Position numbers and translations under genes: made by a program. 64,000 nt of DNA. It comes from Narthecium ossifragum. Its lineage: Eukaryota > Streptophyta > Magnoliopsida > Dioscoreales > Nartheciaceae. The notes beneath the pieces are model-generated. The model was not told the DNA's origin. It made no database searches and saw nothing but the letters and a program-made list of their open reading frames with translations. Shown here piece by piece: positions 33,091-44,033 of the stretch (the stretch's first letter is position 1; the number at the start of each line of letters is the position of its first letter). The stretch spans positions 4,605,115-4,669,114 of the forward strand of contig OY986972.1 of NCBI GenBank assembly GCA_963920575.1, given 5' to 3'.

Positions 33091-33593
33091 TCTTGAATCA
33101 AACCTCATCTTTCCATCCAAAACTCTGACGAGCGAGAGAAAAGGGCAGCTATCGAGTTCTGTTCTTTGCTACTCCTCTTTGATCTTGCTTGCTTAATCCT
33201 CTTCTTCTTCTTTCTCTGTCTGTCTCTTTCCCAAAGATCAAACTTCAACTTGCTCTCATCTCTTGAATCAAACTTCATCTTTCCATCCAAAACAAACACT
33301 TGACCAAGGAACGAGAGAGAACAGGGCAGCTATCTATCGAGCTCCTCTGTGCTTTCCTACTACTCCTGCCTCTTTAATCTATCTATTGCTTGTTTTTAAT
33401 CCTCTTATTCTTCTTCTCTCTCTCTAGATCTCTTGAATCAAATTTTCTTCATCTCTCCATCCAAACCACTGACGAACGAGAGAACAGGGCAGCTTTCGTG
33501 CTCTGAGCTTTCCTATGTACTCAGGCCTCTTTGATCTATCGATTGCTTGCTCATCAATCTTAATCTCTTTTCTCTCTTTCCCAAACAACAAAT
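33090..33593 (+). repeat. NLR leader made of three diverged repeats
   Basis: The order CTCTTGAATCAAA...CATCTTTCCATCCAAAAC...GACGAACGAGAGA...CAGGGCAGCTATCGAGCTC...CTGTG occurs at about 33088-33180, 33245-33370 and 33430-33520. The CT-rich character and position directly before the ATG suggest a 5' UTR/promoter built by tandem duplication. The same block recurs at 38.2-38.64 kb. Confidence 0.75.
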
Positions 33594-36500
33594 ATGGCCG
33601 TGGAACTAGCCATCGGCTACATCACAAATTTACTAACGGACCGGGCGTTCAGCTACCTCAAGGAGGAGATCGAGCGGCAGTCGGGCTTCTCTTCCAAACT
33701 CGACAGCCTCCTGGAGAGATTGCTAGACATCAAGCGCCTTCTCCCGATCGCAGAGCAGAAGATGGCTACCAACCAAGATCTCGAGAAGCTGCTAAGGGAT
33801 CTCGAAGATGCCGTCTATGATGCGGAGGACCTCCTCGACGAGTTTGCACACCCCGATTCACAACGTACATCGGAGGGTGCAAACTGCTTAATCTCCTGCT
33901 TAATCCCTCAGGACGACGCCGTCAACGTCGACGACACCGACGACGGAAACGCCAGCGAAGATGACAGCGACGTCCACGACGACGACGACTCACAACAGGT
34001 GGAGAACAGTTTAACCTCCTGCTTGCCATACTTGCGACAATGTACATCGGGGGGTGCAAACTTGTTACGCTCCTGCTTGTTATACTTGTCACAACAATTA
34101 GCCTCCTACTTGGATGTTGCTCGCCGTGTTATCACCCGCGACAACTCAACCACCAACATCACTGACATCACGGAGAAACTAGACGCCATCAGTAAAAAGA
34201 TAGTAACTCACCTCAAGCGTCTCAACTTGGGTACCAGCCATCAACTTGCCGATGATGGCCCCACGGCCACAATTCGCACTGAGACCTCCTCTTTGCCCGC
34301 CAAAAAAATGTTCGGCCGAGAGGAGGAGAAGCAGCGTATCAAGAGTATGCTCTTGAACTCGAGCCATGACGACGAGCGTGAATCCAGCACCAGAAATGTC
34401 CTCTCCATGTTGCCCATAGTTGGCATGGGAGGGTTAGGGAAGACCACACTAGCTAAATCTGTTTACAATGAAAAATATGTAAAGGAGGAGTTCGACCTGA
34501 AGATTTGGGTCAGCGTCTCCGAGCATTTCGACGTACGTGGGCTCACCAAAAAGATCCTTCAGGACGTCCCAGGGTTAACTATTGAGGGTGACTGGAGTCT
34601 CAATCGGCTCCAAAAAGAGCTCCAGAATGTGGTGATGTCCAAGAGGCTTTTGCTCATACTTGATGACGTGTGGGATCTAGATGAGAATGAAAGTTTGGAA
34701 AGGAAATGGGAATCGTTCCTTGCTCCATGGATCAGTTTGGAGTTGGAAATTAAACCTTCAGCCCAGGATGCAGAAGAAGTCGCTGAGATCAGTTCGGTGG
34801 CAAGTAAAGAGATTGAGACTGAAGTTGCCAGCATTAAGAAGAGCAAAATCATTGTTACAACTCGGGATGAAAAAGTCGCCGGGATCATGGGCACCACCGA
34901 ACCTCTTCGATTGAGCACTTTATCAGGTGATATCTTCCAGCAACTCTTCATGAGTTGCGCTTTCAAAGGTGTAGAACCTCGCAATCATCCACCAGGGCTA
35001 AAAGAGACGGCCGAAAAAATAATTACAAAACTTGGGGGTGTACCTTTAGCTGCAACTACAGTGGGAATGCTCTTGAACTCCAAACTGGACAGAGACCATT
35101 GGAGGAGTATCTTAGAGAGTGAAGTATGGCAATTGGATATGAAGAAGGATGACATCATGCCGGCTTTGAGAGTAAGCTACAACTATCTCCCTCCACACCT
35201 TAAACAATGTTTTGCATACTGTGCTATTTTTCCCAAAGACTATGAGTTCGATAGGGATTACTTGATCCGACACTGGTTGGCCCATGGTTATATCCATCCT
35301 CCTCAGAATAGAGCAACGCGAGTCGAGGCTACTGGGGAAGAATACTTTGATGATTTATATCGCAGATCTTTTTTCCAACCAACCGGAGAGGACAACAAAT
35401 ATGTGATGCACGACCTTATTCATGACCTAGCCCAATCAGTTTCTGAACATCGATGTTTCAGAATAGAAGACCAGAAGCATAAACAGATCCCAAAAACGGT
35501 TCGCCATCTATCGATATGCACACATAATGAAGTTGCTCTGAGACAGTTGGAGAGCTTCAATGAACTAAAAAAGCTGCGCACCCTCGTCCTTTATGGTCGT
35601 CAGTTCGTGCTCGAGATGATTCCTAAGTTGGAAAGGGTGCGTGTGCTGGATCTCTATGGCAATGCCTCTGAACCATATAAGCCAACTGCTACCCGTTTTC
35701 CTAAGGACATTGTTTGTTTGAAGCATCTTCGCTACTTGAATCTCAGTCCTATATCATGTTCGGAGTTGCCAAAAGAAATTTGTAATCTGCATCGCTTGCA
35801 AGTGTTGTACTTACCATCATCGGAAGAGTTTTTCACGAAATTAGTAGGATTACCAGAAGGCTTCAGTAACTTGATCAATTTGAGGCATCTGACTGGTGAC
35901 CGTGATGCAATATCTAGGATCACCGGAGTCCATAAGCTGAAAGATTTGCAAGAGCTAGAAGCATTCAAAGTCCTCCACGAGCATGGGCACGAGCTAAGTG
36001 AGTTGAAAGATATGAACCAGATTCGGAGGAGTCTTATGATCACGAATCTGGATATAGTAGTGGACAAGAAGAAAGCGGAGGAGGCTAATCTGCTCCAAAA
36101 GAAGAATCTCAGAGAACTATACTTGGTTTGGTCACTCAATAACAATGGGCTAGCCGATGAGGATGTGATCGAGGGCCTTCAGCCGAGTCCTTCTTTGGAA
36201 ATGCTGGGGATTTCGAGGTACAACGGTCGGAGCTCTCCGAGTTGGATTCATATGCAAACGTTGCCCAACCTAACTGATGTTCAACTGTATGATTGCGAGA
36301 AGTGGGACGTCCTTCCGCCTCTTGGGCAGCTACCATACCTCAAATATCTGGAACTATGGGGAATGCATGCTATCAAGATCATTGGAGGTCATGAATTCTA
36401 TGGCGATGCCAACTTCCCATCCTTAGAGTTGCTAAGAATTAGTCATATGGAAGCATTGGAGGAGTGGAGGGGATTAGAAGGTCATCAATATTTCCCTAGC

Positions 36501-37010
36501 CTTCGAGAACTCACAGTAATGTCTTGTCCTAAATTGAGAACCCTCTATCTGCTCCCTCCAAAGCTAGAAGTTCTGGAGCTACGGGATGTTGGATTACTTT
36601 CCCTTTTTTCATCATCAATGGCATCAGGAGACACCGATGGAGAGACGACAGAGAGCAGCGACAGTGTAAGCAGTAACAGGCTGCAGGATTTGCATCTAGA
36701 AAATTGTCCAAAGCTCACCACACTTGGGAGTTTTCAAGGGCTGGTGTCTCTCCAGGAATTGCATCTAGAAAATTGTCCGAGGCTTCAGGCTCTTCCGGAG
36801 GAGCTGCATAGCCTCTCCTCCCTCCGAGAGCTAACGATCAATCAATGCCCCGAGATCACATCACTACCATCAAAGGGACTGCCGCTTGGGCTCCAGGAAT
36901 TAGGAATTTACAATCCCAATGAAGAGCTGAAGCGCCGTTGCCTCAAGGGAGAAGGTGAGGACTGGCCTAAGATTCAGCATATACCTACATTATATATAAG
37001 AGGGGATTGA
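33594..37010 (+). CDS. CC-NB-LRR immune receptor, intact, intronless
   Basis: 1138 residues. An Rx-type coiled coil comes first, with the EDVID-like VYDAEDLLDEF near residue 75. NB-ARC: P-loop GMGGLGKTT (about 277), kinase-2 LLLILDDVWD (about 352-361), RNBS-B IIVTTRD (about 418), GGVPLAA (about 481), RNBS-D CFAYCAIFPKDYEF (about 538) and MHDLIHDL (about 605). Irregular leucine-rich repeats fill the last 450 residues. Odd points: an acidic stretch between CC and NB (DDDDS-type, about 105-140) with repeated SCL motifs, and a roughly 30-residue extra segment between kinase-2 and RNBS-B. All key motifs are present, so it may work as an intracellular sensor of pathogen effectors. The start is the first Met after the leader; the truncated copy downstream starts the same way. 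Confidence 0.93.
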   Translation: MAVELAIGYITNLLTDRAFSYLKEEIERQSGFSSKLDSLLERLLDIKRLLPIAEQKMATNQDLEKLLRDLEDAVYDAEDLLDEFAHPDSQRTSEGANCLISCLIPQDDAVNVDDTDDGNASEDDSDVHDDDDSQQVENSLTSCLPYLRQCTSGGANLLRSCLLYLSQQLASYLDVARRVITRDNSTTNITDITEKLDAISKKIVTHLKRLNLGTSHQLADDGPTATIRTETSSLPAKKMFGREEEKQRIKSMLLNSSHDDERESSTRNVLSMLPIVGMGGLGKTTLAKSVYNEKYVKEEFDLKIWVSVSEHFDVRGLTKKILQDVPGLTIEGDWSLNRLQKELQNVVMSKRLLLILDDVWDLDENESLERKWESFLAPWISLELEIKPSAQDAEEVAEISSVASKEIETEVASIKKSKIIVTTRDEKVAGIMGTTEPLRLSTLSGDIFQQLFMSCAFKGVEPRNHPPGLKETAEKIITKLGGVPLAATTVGMLLNSKLDRDHWRSILESEVWQLDMKKDDIMPALRVSYNYLPPHLKQCFAYCAIFPKDYEFDRDYLIRHWLAHGYIHPPQNRATRVEATGEEYFDDLYRRSFFQPTGEDNKYVMHDLIHDLAQSVSEHRCFRIEDQKHKQIPKTVRHLSICTHNEVALRQLESFNELKKLRTLVLYGRQFVLEMIPKLERVRVLDLYGNASEPYKPTATRFPKDIVCLKHLRYLNLSPISCSELPKEICNLHRLQVLYLPSSEEFFTKLVGLPEGFSNLINLRHLTGDRDAISRITGVHKLKDLQELEAFKVLHEHGHELSELKDMNQIRRSLMITNLDIVVDKKKAEEANLLQKKNLRELYLVWSLNNNGLADEDVIEGLQPSPSLEMLGISRYNGRSSPSWIHMQTLPNLTDVQLYDCEKWDVLPPLGQLPYLKYLELWGMHAIKIIGGHEFYGDANFPSLELLRISHMEALEEWRGLEGHQYFPSLRELTVMSCPKLRTLYLLPPKLEVLELRDVGLLSLFSSSMASGDTDGETTESSDSVSSNRLQDLHLENCPKLTTLGSFQGLVSLQELHLENCPRLQALPEELHSLSSLRELTINQCPEITSLPSKGLPLGLQELGIYNPNEELKRRCLKGEGEDWPKIQHIPTLYIRGD

Positions 37011-38120
37011 TGGCGATTGAGGAGGTCATTGAAGCTAATCCTCTCCTCACGAGTAATGCCCACAAGCATTGAGACAGCTCTCTCCCATTTTCTCCCCACT
37101 ATCTAAATACTTTGACTTAGATTACCATGTCATCAAATACTCCATGATTAGATCGTTTAGAGTTAGAAGTGGAACTATTTGTAATATATCTATACCCCCT
37201 TTACTGAGAGGCATCATCACCCAGGGAAGCTGGGCCATTTACTGAGGTGCTGTCCAACCTATGCATGTTTTGGCCTCAAAAGGCATTTATTCTTGAGTTG
37301 TTTTAATTCTTTGTTTCCAGTCTTTGAAATGATGAGTAATATGATCGGCAAGTTTGCAGTTTCTGGACTCATTTTGGTACCCGGCAAAGGTAATAAAGTC
37401 TGCTTTATGTGATGGAATCTAAGTTTGGTTCCTTGGATAAGCTGAGCTATTTATTTTGATGCAAATGTCTACCTTCTATGTTGATATCTATGCATGGTTA
37501 TTTAGGTGATATACACCTTACCAAAAAGTGAAGAGATCGAAAAACAAAAAAGAAAAGAGAAAAAGATTTGAAACAGAGTAATTGTTCACAAACATTTGGA
37601 TTGATCTTTGTCGACGACCAACAAACAAAAAACGGAAATAAGGTTTTAAAAATGAGAACTAGAGAGGTGAAAAGATTTAGCGGTGCTTGTAGTTGTGATC
37701 TTGCTGGCCGAAATAGTCTCATGAACAAAGATTTAGCGGTGCTTGGAGCACCCCAAAAAAAGAAAAACAGATTTCCTAAGATGCATGAGCATGGTCCATG
37801 TTTGCATTGAGCTACTCCCTCAACACCACTTCCTCCACTTTTCTAATGACATGAATGCTATCCCTTCGTCAGTACTTAAATCTATGATCAGAATGCTTGG
37901 CATTGGCCTATTTGTTTGAATATAATGAGAGGGAGCAAGGTTACCTGATTCACAAACTATGATCATATCTAGTCCCTAATACTTTTTGACGGCGTGATAC
38001 CTATCTTTTACCCAAATCCTCCCTAAAAATAGACAATGACGTCTCTGCACTCTTTCAGAAATCTTCACAAAGAATATTACAGCATCTGAGCACTCTTAAT
38101 TAACTGGCTCCTACTCATCA
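37011..38120 (+). other. NLR 3' region and intergenic DNA
   Basis: Follows the NLR stop. The segment 37280-37540 recurs in diverged form at 39640-39900. It is AT-rich with no further gene. Short frames at 37568-37810 are not supported by any family resemblance. Confidence 0.55.
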
Positions 38121-38122
38121 AG

Positions 38123-38690
38123 TTGATTGGTCATCAAGTACTCAATCATTTTGAGTCATCCTCTTTCATCTATCTATTGCTTGCTGTTAATCGTCTTCTT
38201 CTTCTTCTTCTTCTTCTTCTTCTCTCTCTCTCTAGATCTCTTGAATCAAATTTTCTTCATCTTGCTCTCTTGAATCACACTTCATCTTTCCATCCAAAAC
38301 AAACACAGACGAAGGAACGAGAGAGAACAGGGCAGCTATCTATCGAGCTCTTCTGTGCTTTCCTACTACTCCTGCCTCTTTAATCTATCTATTGCTTGCT
38401 TTTAATCCTTTTCTTCTTCTTCTTCTCTCTCTCTCTAGATCTCTTGAGTCAAATTTTCTTCATCTTGCTCGATCTCTTGAATCAAATTTTCTTCATCTCT
38501 CCAATATCCAAACCACTTACGAACGAGAGAACAGGGCAGCTTTCGTGCTCTGAGCTTTCCTACGTACTCAGGCCTCCCTTTTTGGTCTATCGATTGCTTG
38601 CTCATCAATCTTAATCTCTTCTCTCTCTTTCCCAAACAACAAATATGGCCGTGGAACTAGCCATCGGCTACATCAAAAATTCGATTATCT
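38123..38690 (+). pseudogene. Remnant of a second NLR copy: leader plus first codons
   Basis: The leader sequence of the NLR gene at 33.6 kb is repeated here, including the TCTTGAATCAAATTTTCTTC and GAGAACAGGGCAGCTTTCG blocks. The start codon at 38645 and about ten codons (MAVELAIGYI) are the same as in the intact gene. Identity stops abruptly around 38680. Downstream at 39640-39900 the 3' region of the NLR gene also recurs, so an entire gene copy was once present and lost its body, or was never completely copied. Confidence 0.85.
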
Positions 38691-39310
38691 TAATCACATG
38701 GAGTCCAAATCAAGCCTGACATCAAACTAAATGATAAACATAGGTTCAATCAAGCTTAAATCTTTTGTTTCAATTGATAAAAATTCAAACGGAAAAAAAG
38801 GATTAATTGGCATATGGTCCAAAATTGGGTAATTAATCAAACGTATAGTCCACTAAATATTTTTTAAAGTGTTTAGTCCAGAAACATACATTTATGGTTG
38901 GTTTTATTTTTTTCATGACCAAATGCTCTGCTAACTATATCAAATCAGATCTAATTAGGTTGGAGAGGAAGCACGGAGAATCGGACGGTCATGGATGCTC
39001 TGTCCTTGATCAACGGCGAGGAGGTTTTGACGATCATCAGCACTTATGGAAGAGGGGTCTTGGGTGGCTAGATCGAGGTGATGGGCGACGGATCTGGCGA
39101 GATCGGCGACGATAGTGAAAAGGAGAAAAATGAAAAAGAGAAAAGTGGAGGAGAGATATGCTAGAGGTGTGCCTCAGCCATCCTCAGCCGCTACGTTGCT
39201 GGATTCGAAGATTTAAAGAGTAGAAATGAGAGGATTGATGGTGTTGTTTGCGGTTGTTAAAGCTAACCCTCACCTCTCTTGTAGTCGGTGCCGCTCACAA
39301 AAAGTTTCCG
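38691..39310. other. Unrelated DNA replacing the body of the NLR copy
   Basis: No NLR similarity and no gene that I recognise. AT-rich at first, then a GC-richer part near 39000-39110 with a short frame of no known family. It lies between the two ends of the lost NLR copy. Confidence 0.45.
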
Positions 39311-39637
39311 GTCATGTTATTCAGATCTTTTTGTGAAATGAATCATGTTATTCCCTTTTGGTACTTTAGAACTCCCTCTCATGTTTTTTTTTTTTTTTTT
39401 TTTTGCATAATATGACCTCATACACGTAAGAAACACGCGTATAAACTAAGACACGTGTAAACAATAATTATAGGTGTACCCATGATATGTGTATAACCAA
39501 AAATTATACGCGTCTTAGTTTATACACGTGTTCTTTACGGGTATAGGATCTTATTATGCAAAAAAATATATGAGATCCTGGAGTGTCAAAAGTGAATAAC
39601 GGGTTCGATTTGACAAAAAATTATGTTATTCAGCATG
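39311..39637. mobile_element. Long-hairpin miniature element
   Basis: The left half and the reverse complement of the right half agree almost throughout. Examples: GTTATTC...CTTTTG, then TTTTTTTGCATAATA, then ACACG-GTATAAACTAAGAC near the centre (39435-39455 against 39503-39522). A foldback of about 325 bp with a small loop is predicted. No coding. It fits a foldback MITE; the target duplication is not clear. Confidence 0.75.
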
Positions 39638-39639
39638 TA

Positions 39640-39905
39640 CCTATTTTCTTGAGTTGTTTAATTGTTGTTTTCTTTTTTACTTTTTTTTAGCCTTTGGATT
39701 GATGATAGTCATGTGATCAGCAAAGTTTCAAGTTTTTGAACTCCTTGTACTCATTTCCGCAAAGGTAATAATAAAGCTATCCTTTACGAGATAGAATCTA
39801 AGTTTAGTTCAGCTAAGTTATATATCTTGATCCAAATGTCTACCTTTTATGTTGATTTCTGTGCATGGTTATTTAGATGGTATACACGTTACCAAAAACG
39901 AGAAG
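39640..39905 (+). pseudogene. 3' region of the lost NLR copy
   Basis: Diverged copy of 37290-37545: TTGAGTTGTTTAATT, GGTAATAATAAAG, ATAGAATCTAAGTTTAG, CCAAATGTCTACCTTTTATG and GCATGGTTATTTAGATGGTATACAC match the sequence after the intact NLR gene in order. It shows that the duplicated unit extended past the coding region. Confidence 0.8.
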
Positions 39906-41049
39906 AAATAATAAAAAAAATGAAATAAAATAAAATGGAGAACAGGTTGGAAACAGAGTAATTTTTAAAATAGCTTAATTATATATGTAGGGACTTTGGC
40001 ATTTAATTTTAGCCTTGGATGGTTTACTTATTAAATATATATGTTTAATTGTTTTAGGTATAAGGTCTTGAGCTATAATTTACTTGTGTTTATTTCCTTT
40101 TTTTGCTTTATAAAAGAAGATTTCTTATGGAAAAATTTCATGTTTTTCTTGTGGATTGGAGAATTTCTTTTTCTGAAAAATAAAACAATGGTATTTTAGT
40201 TTTTTTTTTGACCGATTTGGACTTATTGACATGAGAAAAGTGGATCTTGTGTTTTTGACAAAGATGATGGGGCTATGAATAAAAAGGGGTATGATATGCG
40301 GCTCTGGACCCTTTTCCTATTAAGAAAGACTCAGGTGGCCTGACGAAGATTAGGAAGAGGCTGTGCGCCGCCGGGGGGAGAGAGGTGGAGCTACTCCACA
40401 CTCAAACCCTAGTTGCCATCGTCCTCCATTGGCCGGGTGTTCGTCGGAGAAGAAGAGAACGAGGCTTATGGAGGGCTTTGTGGGGGTTTTCAAATTTGGG
40501 AGATGACGCTTATAAACACTAAAATTTGGCCTTTGTTTAATTAAAGTCGTTCATTAGCTACCGTTGCAAGAATACACGCTCAAAGACCAATTTTTGACCG
40601 TTCATCAAAATATTTCCAGTACATAGGCAATTAGGCATAGGCTCAAAGCTAACATTTTCCCGTTGGTTTAATTGCGCGATCCTAGCCGTTCATCAGCATC
40701 TTTGCAGTGGATACTGGATAGGCTCAGAGGGAAATGGGGGTATAATTCGAAACTCAAACGTAGGCCCCGCCCTGATGCCGAACTAAACAATGGGCCTGGA
40801 TTCGATGGCCTGCCAATAAAGGCTGGAGGCTGGGCCGAGGCAAGCCCACGGCCACCGCTTCGTATCTTTCTACTCTAATATTGGATAAGAATAAATTCAC
40901 CATAATGCTTCACTCAAGCAGCATTGACTTTGGAGATGCTTGAAACTTTAAATAAGATGGCTTTCTAAGCCTTTTTTTTAAGGTTTAGACTTTAGAGTGT
41001 ACTCTATTTGTAACGTTTTTAGTTATATGCATCAGTATATATATATATA
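39906..41049. other. Intergenic, no gene seen
   Basis: AT-rich with poly-T and poly-A tracts, plus a GC-richer block at 40315-40500 that could be part of an old repeat. Short frames (for example 40672-40878) have no recognisable family. Confidence 0.45.
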
Positions 41050-41334
41050 CATAAATGATTTGTGCACATGCCACGTGGCATGTGCATTTCACACTATCGA
41101 TAGTAGGCTACCGATAGTGTGTATCGGTAGTGGGCTACCGATAGGCATGTACAATCTATCGGTATCGGTAGCCCACTACCGATAGCCATGTATATGAATC
41201 GAGATCGAACCTATCGGTAGTGGGGTACCGATAGGTTGTACATGCCTATCGGTAGACCACTACCGATAGGCATGTATTCAGAGTCTGTAATGTGAGATGC
41301 ACACGCCAGCTGCGCGTGTGCACCAATCACGACT
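41050..41334. mobile_element. CGGTA-family miniature element (C), full form
   Basis: Terminal arms ATGATTTGTGCACATGCCAC (left) and CGTGTGCACCAATCAC (right) are inverted. The interior is a run of hairpin units such as TATCGGTAGTGGGCTACCGA and its complement, alternating with TAGGCATGTA. About 285 bp. No protein coding. The strong dyads predict a complex foldback and possible small-RNA precursors. Confidence 0.8.
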
Positions 41335-41991
41335 CATATAACTCTTTACGCTGATGCAGTCAAAATAACTTGATCATCATGATTTTTCTGATTTATATCG
41401 ATAATAATAATAACAAAAGGCTGATGTACTTCCACGTAAACAGAGAATCATAATGGACCCAAAATCTCGGGTATGGATCGATAATTTTAATTTGAAAAGC
41501 TTCTTATTTCGGATCAAACTTCATATACTGATCAAAGAATCTATATTGCCCAATTTGGAACTTGGGTCCAAATTATTTTTACCTTTTCAACCGTATTGTA
41601 TCCGGATTCAATCACGTAAGATTCGATCCGAATCTGACCACATCGATGGAATAGCTATAAATTATTCATTAAACCACCATGATGACAACAAGATCCATTC
41701 CGAGTCCGATTACAAATCAAAAAGGCTCGAACCCAAATGGAGTTGCAACCGAACTAATAAACAGTCCCTTCTTTGAAACTAGAATCCGACCCATTATCAA
41801 CATTATCAACAACGTTAGAAGTTTAGGACAAGCTTTGCTATTGTCCTAAACGCAGTTAGGATAGGAAACCGATATATATCTATATATATATGTTAACGCT
41901 TGGTTGTCTATTTTAAAGCACAGATTCGGACAAGGTGTTGTACCGACCGCTCTCTTTCCCTCTCTAGCTGTTGTGTTTCTCTGCTCCAAGC
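41335..41991 (+). promoter_or_regulatory. Upstream region of the MADS gene
   Basis: No gene. A TATA-like stretch ATATATCTATATATATATG lies at 41874-41892, about 100-120 bp before the start codon, which fits a promoter with a short leader. The miniature element C ends about 660 bp upstream of the ATG. Confidence 0.5.
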
Positions 41992-42543
41992 ATGTCAACC
42001 ATGGTGGATTCTTGCCGGAAGCGGAAGGTCAGCCCCATCGATGCCGGCACCAGTCGCCGGAGAGTGGCGACAGATCAGAAGATCGGCGACAAGTCCGCAA
42101 TGCATGTCACCTTCACCAAGAGACGTGCCGGGCTGTTCAGCATGGCCGCTGACCTCTGCATCCTCTGCGGAGTTCGCATGGCCGTCGTCGTCACGTCCCC
42201 CGGCGGCCGCCCCTACTCCTTCGGCAGCCCCTCGGCCGAAGCGGTCATCAACCACTTCCTCGACCCCTCTCATCCCCTCCCCCTCGCCGTCGCCGGCGAC
42301 GACACGGAACTTGGTGGATTGTTGAGTACAGCTGCCGAATTGCGAGGACAGGTGAAGGCCGAGGTGGAGAAGCGGCAACAGGCGGCGGTCACCGTGGAGG
42401 AGGCAGCCACATCGCTGGAGGATAAGGTAGAGATCCAAGAAGTGAATGGCGACGCCGGAGTTCTCGTGGGCAATCCTTTTCTGGCGATGATCGGCGATCT
42501 CGGGTGGGCTGTTCTTCCACCAAAGTTTTGTTACGGGGTTTAG
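41992..42543 (+). CDS. Type I (M-alpha-like) MADS-box protein
   Basis: 183 residues, intronless, GC-rich. The MADS domain spans about residues 20-80: HVTFTKRRAGLFSMAADLCI, ILCGVRMAVVVTSPGG, then the type I feature FGSPSAEAVINHFL. The C-terminus has a weak helical stretch (ELRGQVKAEVEKRQQA) and no K-box, so it is type I rather than MIKC. Type I MADS factors act mainly in female gametophyte and endosperm. The start is either ATG 41992 or ATG 42001; the first is used here. The N-terminus is atypical, with extra basic residues (RKRKVS) before the domain. The paralogue cannot be named. Confidence 0.88.
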   Translation: MSTMVDSCRKRKVSPIDAGTSRRRVATDQKIGDKSAMHVTFTKRRAGLFSMAADLCILCGVRMAVVVTSPGGRPYSFGSPSAEAVINHFLDPSHPLPLAVAGDDTELGGLLSTAAELRGQVKAEVEKRQQAAVTVEEAATSLEDKVEIQEVNGDAGVLVGNPFLAMIGDLGWAVLPPKFCYGV

Positions 42544-42909
42544 ATGAAGAAGACTTGATAGAGGCGAAGTCTTTAAATTTTAGAAATTTTGACACGGCTT
42601 AGATATAATTTTCTGATCGTCTATATGTAGTGCTATTACCCCTCCCAATTATTGGCGCACAATAAGCAATAAAGAAATTAACCAATTTTCGATCATTATT
42701 TTGTACTATTTATTTGCAAGCTTATACGATGATGATAAGGAATACAGAAAACATGGCAGGGAAACCAGATGACAAGTTTTGAAAATCGTATATTATTTAT
42801 ATAAGTGGCATACATATTCATTAACAGTAAAGATTCGTGTATTAACAATAAAGATTCGTGTAGCATATAGCTTTAATTTATTAAAAATGAAAACCATGAA
42901 TCTAATATG
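42544..42909. other. 3' flank of the MADS gene
   Basis: AT-rich, likely 3' UTR then intergenic. No further feature. Confidence 0.5.
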
Positions 42910-43179
42910 TTTTAAAAGGACGCTGATTTGGTACATGCCATATCTACCGATTGATTCATCAAATCCATCGATAGAACACTATCGATGGATTAGAATAATC
43001 AATCAATTGCTGATTGTCGAATCGATAAATATCTACCGATTGATTATTCTAATCTATCAATATAACACTACCAAAACACTACCAATGCGAAACAATCAAT
43101 AGACATCTTCTACATATCGTGAGATGTGCAATGTATATGACCACGTGGCCATGTACATAAATCTTTGTCTATTTTAAAA
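42910..43179. mobile_element. CGGTA-family miniature element (D), diverged
   Basis: The element at about 42918-43171 has arms GACGCTGATTTGGTACATGC and CCATGTACATAAATCTTTGTC, and an interior of degenerate CTACCGATTGATT and ATCGATAG dyads. It is flanked by TTTTAAAA at 42910-42917 and 43172-43179, a probable 8-bp target duplication. Confidence 0.65.
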
Positions 43180-44033
43180 AAAGGTAGAAGATGGATGACA
43201 GCAAAATGGAAAGAATCTAATTGGGTGCTTGCTCCATTTTTCCATTCTGGAATTATTACAGGAGTATAAAATAGCTTGGAGTACATGCCATGTTTTCAAC
43301 TTTTGCTACTATAATTCAATTTAAATATTTGATTGTTTACCTTCTGACACAAAGACCAAGTTACATATATATAGTACTGAGCACATGATCAGATGTTGTA
43401 GTCCCTTCCACTTTCAAAGATAGGGAGCTCCATAATTGCAAGTGAATAGCAATAACTTCCAAAGAAAATATAATAATACACTTCAATCATATTCCTTTTT
43501 CAACATGATGAAGAAGTTTCAAAAAGAAACCTGTAGTTCAATTCTACAGCATATGAATGAGCATTACAAGTTTAAACAGTTCATGTCGACAAAACCTTGG
43601 TGTCTGCATTTGAGGAGAAGAATGTGTTGAACCTAACATTCAACGCAGTTGCATAAAAGATACAATTTTGGCTTGCTGCATGACGATCGGATCCAATTAT
43701 AAACCATATGAACCACAGTCTTCACAAGGATCTCCTTTCCGTGTCAGGATGATAAAAGATCCTGTTGGGCTTCTCGCCTATGGTTGTCATGAACTCTTGT
43801 AATTTTCATGGTCCCATGACCTAGTAGGAGGCGTCTTCTTATTCTCAATCATCTGCTAAGAACGATCATTATCTTGTCCTATACCAAAACTCACATTGCA
43901 CAAGAATGCCACCATTACCTTATTGAGCTGTGTAGATGAACTGATTACTAGCCTGTGTCGTTGAGACAGGTAACAAAGCTACTGCTCGTGGAAAAATGAG
44001 CAGTTCTGTAATAACTGGAGCATAATACTGAAG
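43180..44033. other. Intergenic and 3' flank of the antiporter gene
   Basis: No gene seen. The part next to 44034 is presumably the 3' UTR of the minus-strand antiporter gene. A short frame at 43436-43630 is unsupported. Confidence 0.45.

Noticed and set aside
41995..42438. Long minus-strand frame opposite the MADS gene
   Set aside because: GC-rich third positions of the MADS frame leave the antisense open. No domain.
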